Part shown: positions 1-9,083 of the stretch, piece after piece | How positions within the stretch are numbered: the stretch's first letter is position 1 | Layout: each line of letters starts with the position of its first letter | DNA from: Bacteroidaceae bacterium | GTDB taxonomy: Bacteria; Bacteroidota; Bacteroidia; Bacteroidales; Bacteroidaceae | Direction of reading: 5' to 3' | Length of the DNA: 28,457 nucleotides | NCBI GenBank assembly: GCA_900770665.1 | Contig: CAAGKZ010000099.1 | Coordinates: 1 to 28,457, forward strand | Notes under the pieces: generated by a model | Told to the model about the DNA's origin: nothing | Seen by the model: only the letters and a program-made list of their open reading frames with translations | Database searches by the model: none | Translations under genes and position numbers: made by a program

Positions 1-284
1 AAGTCAACGTGTCCAGGTGTGTCGATGATGTTGATTCTGTTCTTTATACCCTTAAATGGGCCTGCTTTTGGCTCCCAGAAACAAGTAGTCGCAGCAGATG
101 TGATAGTAATACCACGCTCCTGCTCCTGCTCCATCCAGTCCATGGTAGCAGCACCGTCGTGCACCTCACCAATCTTGTGTGAAAGACCGGTGTAGAACAA
201 AATACGCTCCGATGTAGTAGTCTTACCAGCATCGATGTGAGCACTAATACCGATATTACGGGTAAATTGAAGATCGTTTGCCAT
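1..284 (-). CDS. fusA: Translation elongation factor G, N-terminal part (cut by window edge)
   Basis: EF-G is the ribosomal translocase GTPase. Only the first 94 codons are present; the gene runs off the left edge. The translated start (MANDLQFTRNIGISAHIDAG) shows the G1 loop AHIDAGKTT at residues 15-23, the switch I RGITI at 57-61 and the G3 motif DTPGH at 88-92, which together identify EF-G. The start at 284 gives the conserved N-terminus, and the gene lies 19 bases after the rpsG stop codon, so both are very likely on the rpsL-rpsG-fusA transcript. What can be seen is a normal housekeeping copy. Confidence 0.96.
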   Translation of the reverse strand, partial: MANDLQFTRNIGISAHIDAGKTTTSERILFYTGLSHKIGEVHDGAATMDWMEQEQERGITITSAATTCFWEPKAGPFKGIKNRINIIDTPGHVD

Positions 285-303
285 TTTCTTGTACTATTAC
301 TGA

Positions 304-780
304 TTAGAAACGGAAATGTGCGAATGCACGGTTTGCCTCAGCCATACGGTGCATATCCTCCTTACGCTTGAAAGCACCACCCTGGTTGTTGAATGCATCC
401 ATAATCTCGGCACAGAGCTTCTCTGACATAGACTTGCCACCACGCTTGCGAGCGAAAAGAATCATGTTCTTCATTGAGATAGACTCTTTACGATCTGCAC
501 GGATTTCAGTAGGAACCTGGAAAGTTGCACCACCGATACGGCGTGACTTAACCTCTACCTTAGGAGTAATGTTCTCCAAAGCCTGCTTCCAGATTTCGAG
601 AGGAGTCTTCTCCTCATTCTTCATCTTGTTACCAACGAGCTCGAGAGCACCATAGAAAATAGTGTACGAAATGTTTTTCTTTCCATCATACATCAGGTGG
701 TTAACGAACTTAGAAACCATCTGATCATTAAACACGGGGTCTGGAAGAACCACGCGCTTTTTTGGTTTTGCTTTTCTCAT
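304..780 (-). CDS. rpsG: 30S ribosomal protein S7
   Basis: S7 binds the 3' major domain of 16S rRNA, starts assembly of the small-subunit head and lines the E site. The product is 158 aa, the usual bacterial size, and begins MRKAKPKKR with a basic N-terminus. Conserved S7 stretches such as LVNHLM-like FVNHLMYDGKK (residues about 26-36) and RRIGGATFQVPTEI (about 80-94) are visible. It lies between rpsL (196 bases upstream) and fusA (19 bases downstream). The rather long gap from rpsL contains a candidate promoter -7 element, so rpsG-fusA may also be transcribed on their own. Confidence 0.97.
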   Translation of the reverse strand: MRKAKPKKRVVLPDPVFNDQMVSKFVNHLMYDGKKNISYTIFYGALELVGNKMKNEEKTPLEIWKQALENITPKVEVKSRRIGGATFQVPTEIRADRKESISMKNMILFARKRGGKSMSEKLCAEIMDAFNNQGGAFKRKEDMHRMAEANRAFAHFRF

Positions 781-884
781 TTTCTTTTGCGAAAATTTAC
801 GTTTTGTGTGGCTGTGTTATTGCAAATTCTTCAACGCTTCCACCGAAGCATTTACTCAACCTTTTATAACCTTCTCCAACAAAC

Positions 885-892
885 CAAAACTA
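885..892 (-). promoter_or_regulatory. Candidate Bacteroidetes -7 element upstream of rpsG
   Basis: The minus strand reads TAGTTTTG, an exact match to TAnnTTTG, about 105 bases before the rpsG start. No convincing -33 TTTG lies at the usual distance, so this is a weak call. Confidence 0.3.
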
Positions 893-976
893 AGTTATAA
901 AAATATGTCTTTAAAATTTTGAGTCATATCCCGTTTTTTACAAGCCGGGATCACTCAGCTACGCTTGAGGCGGGAA

Positions 977-1357
977 TTACTTCTTAGCCTTAGGACGCTT
1001 AGCACCATACTTAGAACGACGCTGTGTACGGTTAGCTACACCTGCAGTATCAAGAGTACCGCGAACGATGTGATAACGTACACCAGGGAGGTCCTTAACA
1101 CGGCCACCACGTACCAAAACGATTGAGTGCTCCTGCAAGTTGTGACCCTCACCAGGGATGTAAGAGTTAACCTCCTTCTGGTTTGTCAAACGCACACGAG
1201 CAACCTTTCTCATCGCAGAGTTAGGTTTCTTTGGAGTTGTAGTGTAAACACGTACACACACACCACGACGCTGTGGACAGTTGTCGAGTGCGGGCGACTT
1301 GCTCTTCTCTACAATAACCTCTCTGCCTTTTCTTACTAATTGCTGAATTGTAGGCAT
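977..1357 (-). CDS. rpsL: 30S ribosomal protein S12
   Basis: S12 sits at the decoding centre and controls tRNA selection accuracy. The 126-aa product begins MPTIQQLVRKGRE. It contains the hallmark TPKKPNSAMRK (residues 41-51) and the loop RGGRVKDLPGVRYH (83-96), the two places where streptomycin-resistance substitutions occur. The lysines there (K43/K44 and K88) are wild type, so the sequence shows no resistance change. The next aspartate, D89, is the residue that is methylthiolated in many bacteria. It is the first gene of the rpsL-rpsG-fusA cluster in this window. Confidence 0.98.
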   Translation of the reverse strand: MPTIQQLVRKGREVIVEKSKSPALDNCPQRRGVCVRVYTTTPKKPNSAMRKVARVRLTNQKEVNSYIPGEGHNLQEHSIVLVRGGRVKDLPGVRYHIVRGTLDTAGVANRTQRRSKYGAKRPKAKK

Positions 1358-1444
1358 TTTGTTAAATTTTTAATTATTATATATTGTTTTTTAAATATTT
1401 CTACGCAATTGGACCCTTCAAAACACTATAGTCCATTTTGGACT

Positions 1445-1452
1445 GCAAAGGT
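1445..1452 (-). promoter_or_regulatory. Promoter -7 element for rpsL
   Basis: The minus strand reads TACCTTTG (consensus TAnnTTTG) 88 bases upstream of the rpsL start, in an AT-rich gap with no other gene. The -33 region is T-rich but has no clean TTTG. Apart from this element and the terminator at 1656-1685, nothing else is recognised in the 350-base gap between rpsL and the next gene. Confidence 0.55.
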
Positions 1453-1655
1453 AAAAATTATATTTCAAATAAAAAAGCATTTGCCGTCTTTTTAGCAGAA
1501 CGCATTACGGAAAAAGCAAAAACAGCCCCAAGAACTGCCTAAAAACCGCGATTTATACTGTTAAAAAAACTTAATTCTTATTTCAAGGAGACAAAAAGGA
1601 CTCATTCAACGAACATTTCAAGACACACAACAGAGATTAAGCAGCGTGACAATAC

Positions 1656-1685
1656 AAAAAATGCGCGAGCCAAGCTCACGCATTT
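1656..1685 (-). terminator. Intrinsic terminator after the 760-aa EF-hand gene
   Basis: On the minus strand a 12-base stem (AAATGCGTGAGC with GCTCGCGCATTT, one G-T wobble, 3-base loop) runs into a run of T residues. It starts 25 bases after the stop codon at 1710, as expected for a factor-independent terminator. Confidence 0.75.
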
Positions 1686-1709
1686 ACTATATATTATATA
1701 AGGTAACCG

Positions 1710-3992
1710 TTACTCCGCAGCAGAAGTCACAGACTCTGCTTCTACATCATCCGTAGCTGCAGCTTCCACAGTAGCCCCATCAGCGGCAGTTTCCTCTACA
1801 GCGACTTCATCACCGGCAGTCTCTACCACCTCGACATTCTGCTGTTTATTGAAGCGAGACAATGGAGAAGGATATCCTATTGATGAAAGAACATTGCCGA
1901 GCCACAAACCCGCAACTACTACGGCAACCACAACCAACGAAATAAGCCACTTTGCCCAGGCTGGAAGTCCTTTCTTTGCAAAAGGATCCTTGAGCTTCAT
2001 CTTGGGAAACTTCGCAATGTCGGTCAGCGTCTCGCCAAAAGGTATGCTCACCTTTGACGAAGCATTGATTGCCCAACCATTGGCATTGAGAAGCGGGGCA
2101 ATATTACGACGGCGCAACTTCATCCAAGCCAAAATCATTGCCGGTCCCGAAATCACAAGCATCAGACCAACAAACACCATTATCATCTGCCACCACTCAA
2201 GTTTAAAGAGCCCGTTGAAAATACTTACCAGAGCCGAACCAAGCATACCGACAGCCATACCTATTGCAGCAAAGATACCGGCAAACTTGGCAATATCGAA
2301 TGGCTGCGAAGGAGCCTTGGTTTCCCCCTCGGCCGGTTTAGTTGCAGGAACTGCATTTATTTTTGCATCAGCATCCTTCATCATGGCCGCATCCTTCTCG
2401 GTAGCACTTTTATTGATAAGATTCTCAACAGTCTTTGCCATTCTGCGATAAGGAGACCAGAATGCCTGACCTACACTGATAGGATTGTCGACAATCTTTG
2501 TGATGACAGCATCCCACATCAATCCGTCATTATCGAAATAAATAGCATTCTTACCCACGAAGAGATCGCCCACATCACCTACAGTAATAGCTGCAACAAT
2601 GCTTCTTTTCGCAGGACTGACCTTGGTAGAACAATCACAGTACACAAGATACATACCACTTGCAGGAGCCATCGCATTATGCTTTGCCATATCAGCGACA
2701 TTCATACACAAGCGGCACTCACGCTGGTCTATCAGCAGACGTCCACTCTGGAATATCGCCTTTACGTTCTTATCCTTGGTATAAAAATCACGGAAAGTCA
2801 CATAATTGCAGAGCAAACGATAGAAGTCGCGGTATATATGCAAGAATTTGTCTACCAAATCAATACCATCGGCAGTTTCCTTGAGTTCAAGATCTTTTGC
2901 AACAAGGTCAAGCAAAGCCTGCTTCCTGTCATCGGCAAGCATCTGTTTGATTACGTCAAGACCTAATGCTTCAACCTCGGCACCTTTCTTTGCTGCCTTC
3001 CAGGCATTGTAGTCGGCAAAAGTAGAACCGATAGCCGCCCAAGATTCCTCGGTAAGAGCCTTCTCCTTTGGTTTTACAATAGAGACAAGTGTCTTGAACT
3101 GCGAAGCCCACGCAGGGTTGATTGCTGTATTCAAATCCAAATCGGCCTTTCCTGTGATGCGCGCAATAGGACAGGCTGCAATCTCCTGAGTCTTGCCGGT
3201 AAGGTTATCGGCACTGATGGCTTCAATTACACCGGTCTGTACATCAAGCTTCACCGCACTCTCGGGCGAGAAAGTGGCGAGTTTTGCACGCACAAAATAG
3301 TCCTTCACCTTCGCATCGAGAGCATTATATGCCTCAATCGCCTTATCCGTATCGGCACCATAAGGAGCCTCTACAGCAGCCTCACTCCACGCCTTGTAAT
3401 CGGCCAAGAGCTGATAAAACTTTTCAATAAGCTCAGCATTCAGACCACTCTCGCCACTGCGGTCCATCACACCGCCCAACGCATTGACAATAGCAGCTAC
3501 GACAGCCTGTTCCTCGGGCACTTCCGAGGTCTGGGCGGTAATCACACCGTCACCGTTAAAGCGAGTCTTGGCAAAAATAGCAGAGATATCCTTGGTATCG
3601 GCCAAAGATATCACCGAACCCTCCTTGCCAAGATTTACAAGAATCTGTTTTGCCGAGTTATAAAGTCTCTTTCCGTCAGCATTCTCCTGATTGAAAGACT
3701 CCACATCAATTTCACAGGCTCCCTTCACCAACAAATCGGCATCCTTTACAACAGAAACCAACCATTGCGATGTTGAAATTACATCGTTCACACGAATGCG
3801 TCCATCACTGTCCGCATCGATAAACTTAAGACTCTTCTCGTCAATATCCAGGCCGGCTGTAGGGCATGAAAGCACGGTCCATTTCTTAAGGTCCAACTCG
3901 GCAAGATGAGCTATATCTGCACCTGTCGCAATTTTGACACGGGTAGTACCACCGACATTGTCATAGCTCCATGAATGTTTTTTTGTTGCCAT
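1710..3992 (-). CDS. EF-hand-containing membrane protein of unknown function (760 aa)
   Basis: No function is recognised. Residues 59-70 (DADSDGRIRVND) form a near-canonical EF-hand calcium loop, ending in Asp instead of Glu. A degenerate second loop (FNGDGVI, about 145-151) follows. The long central part is mostly soluble and helical. A cysteine cluster (C426-X2-C429 and C452-X-C454) looks able to bind a metal such as zinc. Three hydrophobic segments (about 568-592, 601-624 and 682-704) are followed by an acidic, Ala/Glu/Val-rich tail. There is no signal peptide, so the N-terminal 560 residues are probably cytoplasmic or face one side of the inner membrane. It lies 34 bases after obg with no clear promoter between, and may be the last gene of the hpt-adk-obg group. 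Start at 3992 chosen as MATKKHSW. Confidence 0.85.
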   Translation of the reverse strand: MATKKHSWSYDNVGGTTRVKIATGADIAHLAELDLKKWTVLSCPTAGLDIDEKSLKFIDADSDGRIRVNDVISTSQWLVSVVKDADLLVKGACEIDVESFNQENADGKRLYNSAKQILVNLGKEGSVISLADTKDISAIFAKTRFNGDGVITAQTSEVPEEQAVVAAIVNALGGVMDRSGESGLNAELIEKFYQLLADYKAWSEAAVEAPYGADTDKAIEAYNALDAKVKDYFVRAKLATFSPESAVKLDVQTGVIEAISADNLTGKTQEIAACPIARITGKADLDLNTAINPAWASQFKTLVSIVKPKEKALTEESWAAIGSTFADYNAWKAAKKGAEVEALGLDVIKQMLADDRKQALLDLVAKDLELKETADGIDLVDKFLHIYRDFYRLLCNYVTFRDFYTKDKNVKAIFQSGRLLIDQRECRLCMNVADMAKHNAMAPASGMYLVYCDCSTKVSPAKRSIVAAITVGDVGDLFVGKNAIYFDNDGLMWDAVITKIVDNPISVGQAFWSPYRRMAKTVENLINKSATEKDAAMMKDADAKINAVPATKPAEGETKAPSQPFDIAKFAGIFAAIGMAVGMLGSALVSIFNGLFKLEWWQMIMVFVGLMLVISGPAMILAWMKLRRRNIAPLLNANGWAINASSKVSIPFGETLTDIAKFPKMKLKDPFAKKGLPAWAKWLISLVVVAVVVAGLWLGNVLSSIGYPSPLSRFNKQQNVEVVETAGDEVAVEETAADGATVEAAATDDVEAESVTSAAE

Positions 3993-4026
3993 AATATATT
4001 CTATATCTTTTATTTATGTTTGTGTA

Positions 4027-5184
4027 TTACTCTTCGTCAAAATCAAACTCCTCGTAATTGAAATCATCGTCATCCTCAACCACATCGTCATCGAAATCAA
4101 CCTCCCAATCGGCAAAATCGGCCGCGAGCATCTTGCGGTCATAGTTACGATGCACAAGTTCCTCACGTTTCACAGCTGCAAGACGGTTTTCCTCACTATT
4201 TAGAGCAGCCCAAAGGACATCTTTCAACTCCTGGATTCCCTCTCCAGTAGGAGCGGATATAAACACACAAGGCACATCCTCGGGAAGATTTTCCGAGAGC
4301 ATCTCCTTGAGTTCTTCATCTATGAGGTCGCACTTTGTGATTGCAAGCACACGCTGTTTATCGAGCATCTCGGGATTAAATGTCGCAAGCTCGTTAAGTA
4401 GCACCTCATACTCTTTTTTGATATCATCAGCATCGGCAGGCACCATGAACAGAAGCAACGAGTTGCGCTCAATGTGACGCAGGAAACGGAGACCCAATCC
4501 CCTACCCTGGCTAGCACCCTCAATGATACCCGGGATATCGGCCATCACAAACGACTTGTTGTCGCGATATGAGACAATACCCAAATTCGGTTCAAGTGTT
4601 GTAAAAGGATAGTTGGCAATCTTTGGTTTTGCAGCCGACACCGAAGAGAGCAAAGTCGATTTTCCGGCATTGGGAAAGCCCACCAGACCAACATCGGCAA
4701 GCAGTTTAAGTTCCAATGTTACCGTCATTTCCTGCATTGGTTCGCCCGGCTGCGCAAAACGCGGTGCCTGTCGTGTAGGAGTGGCAAAATGCACATTTCC
4801 AAGACCTCCACGACCACCCTTGAGCAACGTCACCAATTGACCATCCTCCATCACATCACACAAAAATTCGCCGGTCTCGGCATTATATGCAACAGTACCG
4901 CATGGAACGTCAACAATCTTGCTTTCACCATCGGCACCGGTACTCTTGTTGATACCGCCGTTCTGTCCGTTACCGGCAAAGATATGACGCTGGTATTTCA
5001 AGTGTAACAGTGTCCAATAGTTACGGTTGCCACGTAGTATAATATCCCCGCCTTTACCACCATCACCACCGTCGGGACCACCGTTAGGTATATATTTAGC
5101 ACGATGAAGGTGAGCCATTCCACGACCGCCACGGCCCGAACGGCACACAATCTTCACATAATCGATAAAATTAGATTCTGCCAT
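4027..5184 (-). CDS. obg: Obg/CgtA GTPase, ribosome assembly and stress
   Basis: Obg is an essential GTPase that binds the 50S subunit and links its maturation to nucleotide status. The 385-aa protein has the glycine-rich Obg fold (residues 1-158, with GGRGG, GGPDGGDGGKGGD and GGRGGLGN stretches) followed by the G domain: P-loop GFPNAGKST at 169-177, switch TT at 195-196, DIPG at 216-219, TKCD at 283-286 and SA at 310-311. The C-terminus lacks a long folded OCT domain. It ends in a very acidic tail (about 358-385, mostly Asp/Glu), the usual Bacteroidetes form. The gene follows adk, with hairpins in the 113-base gap. Confidence 0.96.
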   Translation of the reverse strand: MAESNFIDYVKIVCRSGRGGRGMAHLHRAKYIPNGGPDGGDGGKGGDIILRGNRNYWTLLHLKYQRHIFAGNGQNGGINKSTGADGESKIVDVPCGTVAYNAETGEFLCDVMEDGQLVTLLKGGRGGLGNVHFATPTRQAPRFAQPGEPMQEMTVTLELKLLADVGLVGFPNAGKSTLLSSVSAAKPKIANYPFTTLEPNLGIVSYRDNKSFVMADIPGIIEGASQGRGLGLRFLRHIERNSLLLFMVPADADDIKKEYEVLLNELATFNPEMLDKQRVLAITKCDLIDEELKEMLSENLPEDVPCVFISAPTGEGIQELKDVLWAALNSEENRLAAVKREELVHRNYDRKMLAADFADWEVDFDDDVVEDDDDFNYEEFDFDEE

Positions 5185-5234
5185 ATTCTTTTACTTTAAG
5201 ACCCTCACGGGCTGTCAAACAATTAAAACAGTAA

Positions 5235-5259
5235 AAGTTGCCACACTTGGCGGCAACTT
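5235..5259 (-). terminator. Hairpin, weak intrinsic terminator between adk and obg
   Basis: AAGTTGCC and GGCAACTT form an 8-base stem with a 9-base loop; on the minus strand it ends in TTTT. A second hairpin (GGGAAC/GTTCCC, 5269-5290) lies between it and the adk stop. They may terminate or partly attenuate transcription from adk into obg. Confidence 0.45.
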
Positions 5260-5297
5260 GATTACAACGGGAACAAAAACCCACGTTCCCTCATCCT

Positions 5298-5873
5298 TTA
5301 TCTCATTTTTGAGTCAATAGCCTCCACTATGTCGGCAAAGATACGGTCAAGTTCACCGGAACCATTGATATAGCAATGCTTGCCGTCATTCTTGTACCAC
5401 TCCTTGAGAGGCGATGTCTGCTCGTTGTAGACAACAAGACGTTTCTTGATTGTCTCCTCGTTGTCATCGGCTCTGCCCGACAATTGACCGCGAAGAAGAA
5501 GGCGTGTCATCAGTTCATCCTCGGGAACATCAAGTTCAACCATTGCCGTAACATCCTGCCCACGCTCACCAAGCATCACCTTCAAGGCCTCAGCCTGAGC
5601 GATAGTACGTGGGAAACCGTCAAAAATCACACCATTACCACTTGTAAGCGAGTCAAGTTTTGAAGCAAGAATACTAATCATCAACTCATCAGGAATAAGC
5701 TGACCCTTATCTATAAGTCTCTGCGCTGTAGCACCAAGTTCAGTACCTGCAGCAATCTCCGCGCGCAAGACCTCACCTGTTGAAATATGGTTCAATCCAT
5801 ACTTTTCAACGATTCTCTCACTTTGTGTACCCTTACCACTGCCGGGAGCACCAAAAATAACAATATTAAGCAT
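5298..5873 (-). CDS. adk: Adenylate kinase
   Basis: Adenylate kinase interconverts ATP + AMP and 2 ADP in the cytoplasm. The 191-aa protein has the P-loop GAPGSGKGT (8-16), the AMP-binding STGEVLR (31-37) and FDGFPRT (84-90), and the catalytic arginine segment RGQLSGRADD (128-137). The LID is the short form, without the four-Cys zinc insertion of long bacterial kinases, which explains the length. Start ATG at 5873 gives the typical MLNIVIFGAPGSGKG. It follows hpt by 14 bases, so the two purine-nucleotide genes are cotranscribed. Confidence 0.97.
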   Translation of the reverse strand: MLNIVIFGAPGSGKGTQSERIVEKYGLNHISTGEVLRAEIAAGTELGATAQRLIDKGQLIPDELMISILASKLDSLTSGNGVIFDGFPRTIAQAEALKVMLGERGQDVTAMVELDVPEDELMTRLLLRGQLSGRADDNEETIKKRLVVYNEQTSPLKEWYKNDGKHCYINGSGELDRIFADIVEAIDSKMR

Positions 5874-5887
5874 CGTATAAAATTCTT

Positions 5888-6424
5888 TTATTCTTTAACA
5901 TCGTATACATCGGGAAGGTTTCGTCCAAGACCATCATAATCAAGACCATATCCAACGATAAACCTGTCGGGAATCTCAAATGCCGAATACTTCACCTCAA
6001 CCGGAACGCGCAAACGTGCAGGTTTGAGGAAAAGAGAAGCTATTGCAAGCGAAGCGGGTTTACTGTTACCCAAAACCTCCAGCATCTTGTGCATTGTAAG
6101 TCCGGTATCCACAATATCCTCTACAATAATAACATCGCGTCCTTCAATAGACTCGTTGAGACCCATCACCTGCTTTACGGTACCGGTTGTATCAGCACCC
6201 TCGTACGACGAGAACTTTACAAAAGATATCTCGCATTCGATTTCAAGATTCTTCATAAGATCTGATGCAAACATAAAACAGCCGTTCAGGACGCCTAAAA
6301 GCAGCGGACGCTTGCCGGCATAATCCCTGTTTATGTCACCGGCCACACGCTTCACCTGTGCAGCAATCTCCTCTGCAGAAATTGTTTTCACAAATTCTCT
6401 GTCATGTATCTTCACAATAGACAT
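5888..6424 (-). CDS. hpt: Hypoxanthine phosphoribosyltransferase
   Basis: This type I phosphoribosyltransferase salvages hypoxanthine (and often guanine) with PRPP to give IMP/GMP. The 178-aa length fits. The PRPP-binding motif VIIVEDIVDTGLT lies at 98-110, and the short GVLNGCF loop (44-50) is the one that grips pyrophosphate. It is the first gene of the hpt-adk-obg group, read away from the divergent DUF4831 gene, and has a candidate promoter just upstream. Confidence 0.94.
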   Translation of the reverse strand: MSIVKIHDREFVKTISAEEIAAQVKRVAGDINRDYAGKRPLLLGVLNGCFMFASDLMKNLEIECEISFVKFSSYEGADTTGTVKQVMGLNESIEGRDVIIVEDIVDTGLTMHKMLEVLGNSKPASLAIASLFLKPARLRVPVEVKYSAFEIPDRFIVGYGLDYDGLGRNLPDVYDVKE

Positions 6425-6447
6425 CTTTCAATAATCTTATATTTTCA

Positions 6448-6455
6448 CAAAAATA
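6448..6455 (-). promoter_or_regulatory. Promoter -7 element for hpt
   Basis: The minus strand reads TATTTTTG, an exact TAnnTTTG match 24 bases before the hpt start. A TTTG (6481-6478) lies 22 bases further upstream, close to the usual -33 spacing. Confidence 0.55.
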
Positions 6456-6570
6456 GAACAAAGTTCCGAAAAAACCACAAAAATCTCCCCTTTTATTATT
6501 GAATTAGGCAAATAAACACCTTATAAATAAGTTAAACCGATATTTGGAGGCAAAATTAAAAACAAATTAC

Positions 6571-6578
6571 TATCTTCG
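6571..6578 (+). promoter_or_regulatory. Possible -7 element for the DUF4831 gene
   Basis: TATCTTCG differs from TAnnTTTG by one base and lies 45 bases before the chosen start. It would drive the plus-strand group DUF4831-ffh-folD-capA-like. Confidence 0.35.
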
Positions 6579-6623
6579 CGACATATTATGTTTTTGCCTC
6601 TGCAAAACCAAATCACAAGAACA

Positions 6624-7691
6624 ATGAAAAAACTTCTTACAGCAATAGTCTTGACATTGTCGGCACCAAGCATGGCGCAGAACATCCTCAACACATTTTT
6701 CGCAGGTACAAGCGAAGGGGTGACATACCATCTTCCCGACACTGAAATCTGCGTTACGGTAGAGGCTTGTTGTGTTAAGCAGACTCCGGGCGAATTTTAC
6801 AGTTATGCCGAGAGATTCCTGCACATGAAGGACGTTATAAGCGAAGCCGGGAACAGATGGGAGATAACAGGCATGGACTGCAACGGGAAAGGCATACCCT
6901 GTAAAGATAAACTCTGTACCATAAAGCTCAACAACACAGCAAACAACATAAGGCTTAACGAGAAGGGAATATTACAGGCCATAAACGCCACCATTCCCGA
7001 AGAACCGGCAACAGCCTACAAAGAGACAAGAGGCACGGCTACCGACAATAAAGCCAACGCATCGCAATATATGACCGAAGAGATGCTCACCGCAACATCA
7101 ACAGCAAAGATGGCAGAACTCACGGCCAAGGAGATATATGCAATACGCGAAAGCAAACTTGCCATAACACGTGGACAGGCCGAGAACATGCCAAGCGACG
7201 GAGCCGCCATATCACTGTTGCTGCAGGAGCTTGACAAACAGGAAATGGCACTCACCGAAATGTTCACGGGGCGCACAGACACCGTATATCACCGCTTCAC
7301 CTTTGCCATCCCCCCAAGCGAGATATACGACACCACAAAAGCGGTACTTTTCCGTTTCTCGCACAAATTAGGTGTAGTCGACAAGGAGAATCTCGCCGGT
7401 GAACCGGTATACTACAACCTCAGGAACATGAGAACAGTCGAAAAGCCGGCAACAGATGAGACCGCAAGGAAAAAGACGGCAAAGCAAGCCGAGGGTATCA
7501 GCTACAATATACCCGGGCGTGCCAAGGTCGAGATATACACAAGAACCAGAACCTTTGTAGAAAAGGAGATTGCCATAGCGCAGTTTGGAATGACGGAAAT
7601 ACTTTCAAAGACACTTTTCAACAAGAACAAAGAGGTGAAAGTCCTGTTCGACACAGCAACAGGCGGCATTATAAGCATAGAAAAAGATTAA
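6624..7691 (+). CDS. DUF4831 family secreted protein
   Basis: Function unknown. The 355-aa product resembles the Bacteroidales family DUF4831: after the export signal come a VTYHLPDTEICVTVEA-type strand, CVKQTPGEFYSYAERFL and the YKISEIKIT-like core. The ATG at 6624 was preferred to an upstream in-frame ATG at 6588 because it puts a standard signal peptide (MKKLLTAIVLTLSAPSMAQ) at the N-terminus. No lipobox cysteine is seen, so the product is probably periplasmic. It lies 18 bases before ffh, in the same direction. Family assignment is from recalled motifs, not from a search. Confidence 0.8.
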   Translation: MKKLLTAIVLTLSAPSMAQNILNTFFAGTSEGVTYHLPDTEICVTVEACCVKQTPGEFYSYAERFLHMKDVISEAGNRWEITGMDCNGKGIPCKDKLCTIKLNNTANNIRLNEKGILQAINATIPEEPATAYKETRGTATDNKANASQYMTEEMLTATSTAKMAELTAKEIYAIRESKLAITRGQAENMPSDGAAISLLLQELDKQEMALTEMFTGRTDTVYHRFTFAIPPSEIYDTTKAVLFRFSHKLGVVDKENLAGEPVYYNLRNMRTVEKPATDETARKKTAKQAEGISYNIPGRAKVEIYTRTRTFVEKEIAIAQFGMTEILSKTLFNKNKEVKVLFDTATGGIISIEKD

Positions 7692-7709
7692 CATAAAATA
7701 TACAGAAAG

Positions 7710-9032
7710 ATGTTTGAAAATTTAAGCGAGCGCCTTGAACGCTCATTTAAAATACTCAAGGGAGAGGGAAGAATCACCGAAGTTAACGTTGCCGAGACAC
7801 TGAAGGATGTGCGCAAGGCACTGCTCGATGCCGATGTTAACTACAAAGTAGCAAAGACATTCACCGACACGGTGAAGAACAAGGCCATCGGCCAGAACGT
7901 GCTTACATCACTGCACCCGAGCCAGCTGATGGTAAAGATTGTACACGATGAGTTGACTGCATTGATGGGTGGCGAGGCTGCCGAAATCAACTACGAAGGA
8001 CATCCGGCGGTAATCCTCATGTCGGGTCTCCAGGGTAGCGGTAAGACAACATTCTCATCAAAGCTCGCAAACTACCTGAAGAAAAAGAAGAACCGCAACC
8101 CGTTGCTGGTAGCCTGCGACGTTTACCGTCCTGCAGCCATTGACCAGCTAAAGGTGCTTGGCGAGACAATCGGCGTACCTGTGTATAGCGAGCCGGAGAG
8201 CAAGGATCCCGTACAGATAGCCCTCAATGCCATAAAGGAGGCAAAGGCAAAGAGCTACAACCTTGTCATCATCGATACCGCCGGCCGCTTGGCTGTTGAC
8301 GAGGCTATGATGAACGAGATTGCCGCCATCAAGGAGGCTGTAAAGCCAACAGAGACACTCTTTGTCGTAGATTCAATGACCGGACAGGATGCAGTGAACA
8401 CTGCCAAGGAGTTCAACGACCGCTTGGATTTCACAGGTGTCATCCTCACCAAACTCGATGGCGACACACGTGGTGGTGCCGCATTGTCAATACGCACTGT
8501 GGTAACAAAGCCCATCAAGTTCATCGGTACAGGTGAAAAGATGGAGGCTATCGACCAGTTCCACCCCAACCGCATGGCCGACCGCATCCTTGGCATGGGC
8601 GACGTTGTCTCACTCGTTGAGCGCGCACAGGAGCAGTTTGACGAGGAGGAGGCCAAGAAACTCCAACGCAAGCTCGCACGCAACCAGTTCGACTTCAACG
8701 ACTTCCTCACCCAGATTCAGCAAATAAAGAAGATGGGTAATATCAAGGACCTCATGGCCATGATTCCCGGAGTTGGCAAGGCCGTAAAGGACATGGACAT
8801 TGACGACAATGCATTCAAGAGCGTGGAGGCCATCATCCAGTCAATGACACCAAAAGAGCGTGCGAACCCCGACATCATCAACACATCGCGCAAGGAGCGC
8901 ATTGCACGCGGTAGCGGCACCACAATGCAGGAGGTAAACCGCCTCATGAAGCAGTTCGAGCAGATACGCAAGACCATGAAAGGCTTCGCCGGCGGAAAGA
9001 TGAACAACATGATGTCGAAGTTCAAGTTCTAA
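7710..9032 (+). CDS. ffh: Signal recognition particle GTPase Ffh (SRP54)
   Basis: Ffh binds signal sequences and 4.5S RNA and delivers nascent chains to FtsY at the membrane. The 440-aa protein has the helical N domain (1-95), the G domain with P-loop GLQGSGKTT (106-114), the DVYRPAA box (137-143), DTAGR (189-193) and TKLDG (247-251), and the methionine-rich M domain from about 300. The final segment (KGFAGGKMNNMMSKFKF) is typical of Ffh. It is transcribed with the DUF4831 gene and folD. Confidence 0.97.
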   Translation: MFENLSERLERSFKILKGEGRITEVNVAETLKDVRKALLDADVNYKVAKTFTDTVKNKAIGQNVLTSLHPSQLMVKIVHDELTALMGGEAAEINYEGHPAVILMSGLQGSGKTTFSSKLANYLKKKKNRNPLLVACDVYRPAAIDQLKVLGETIGVPVYSEPESKDPVQIALNAIKEAKAKSYNLVIIDTAGRLAVDEAMMNEIAAIKEAVKPTETLFVVDSMTGQDAVNTAKEFNDRLDFTGVILTKLDGDTRGGAALSIRTVVTKPIKFIGTGEKMEAIDQFHPNRMADRILGMGDVVSLVERAQEQFDEEEAKKLQRKLARNQFDFNDFLTQIQQIKKMGNIKDLMAMIPGVGKAVKDMDIDDNAFKSVEAIIQSMTPKERANPDIINTSRKERIARGSGTTMQEVNRLMKQFEQIRKTMKGFAGGKMNNMMSKFKF

Positions 9033-9083
9033 GCACCTGCGTTACCCGGGCACATACAGACAACACTTTTAAAACAGAATACC

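Noticed and set aside
928..951. Hairpin ATCCCG/CGGGAT after rpsL as a terminator
   Set aside because: Six-base stem with a 12-base loop and no T-run on the minus strand; it also would cut the rpsL-rpsG-fusA transcript.
1849..2451. 200-codon plus-strand frame within the 760-aa EF-hand gene
   Set aside because: Antisense shadow; no promoter or family resemblance, and the minus-strand frame is much longer with clear domains.
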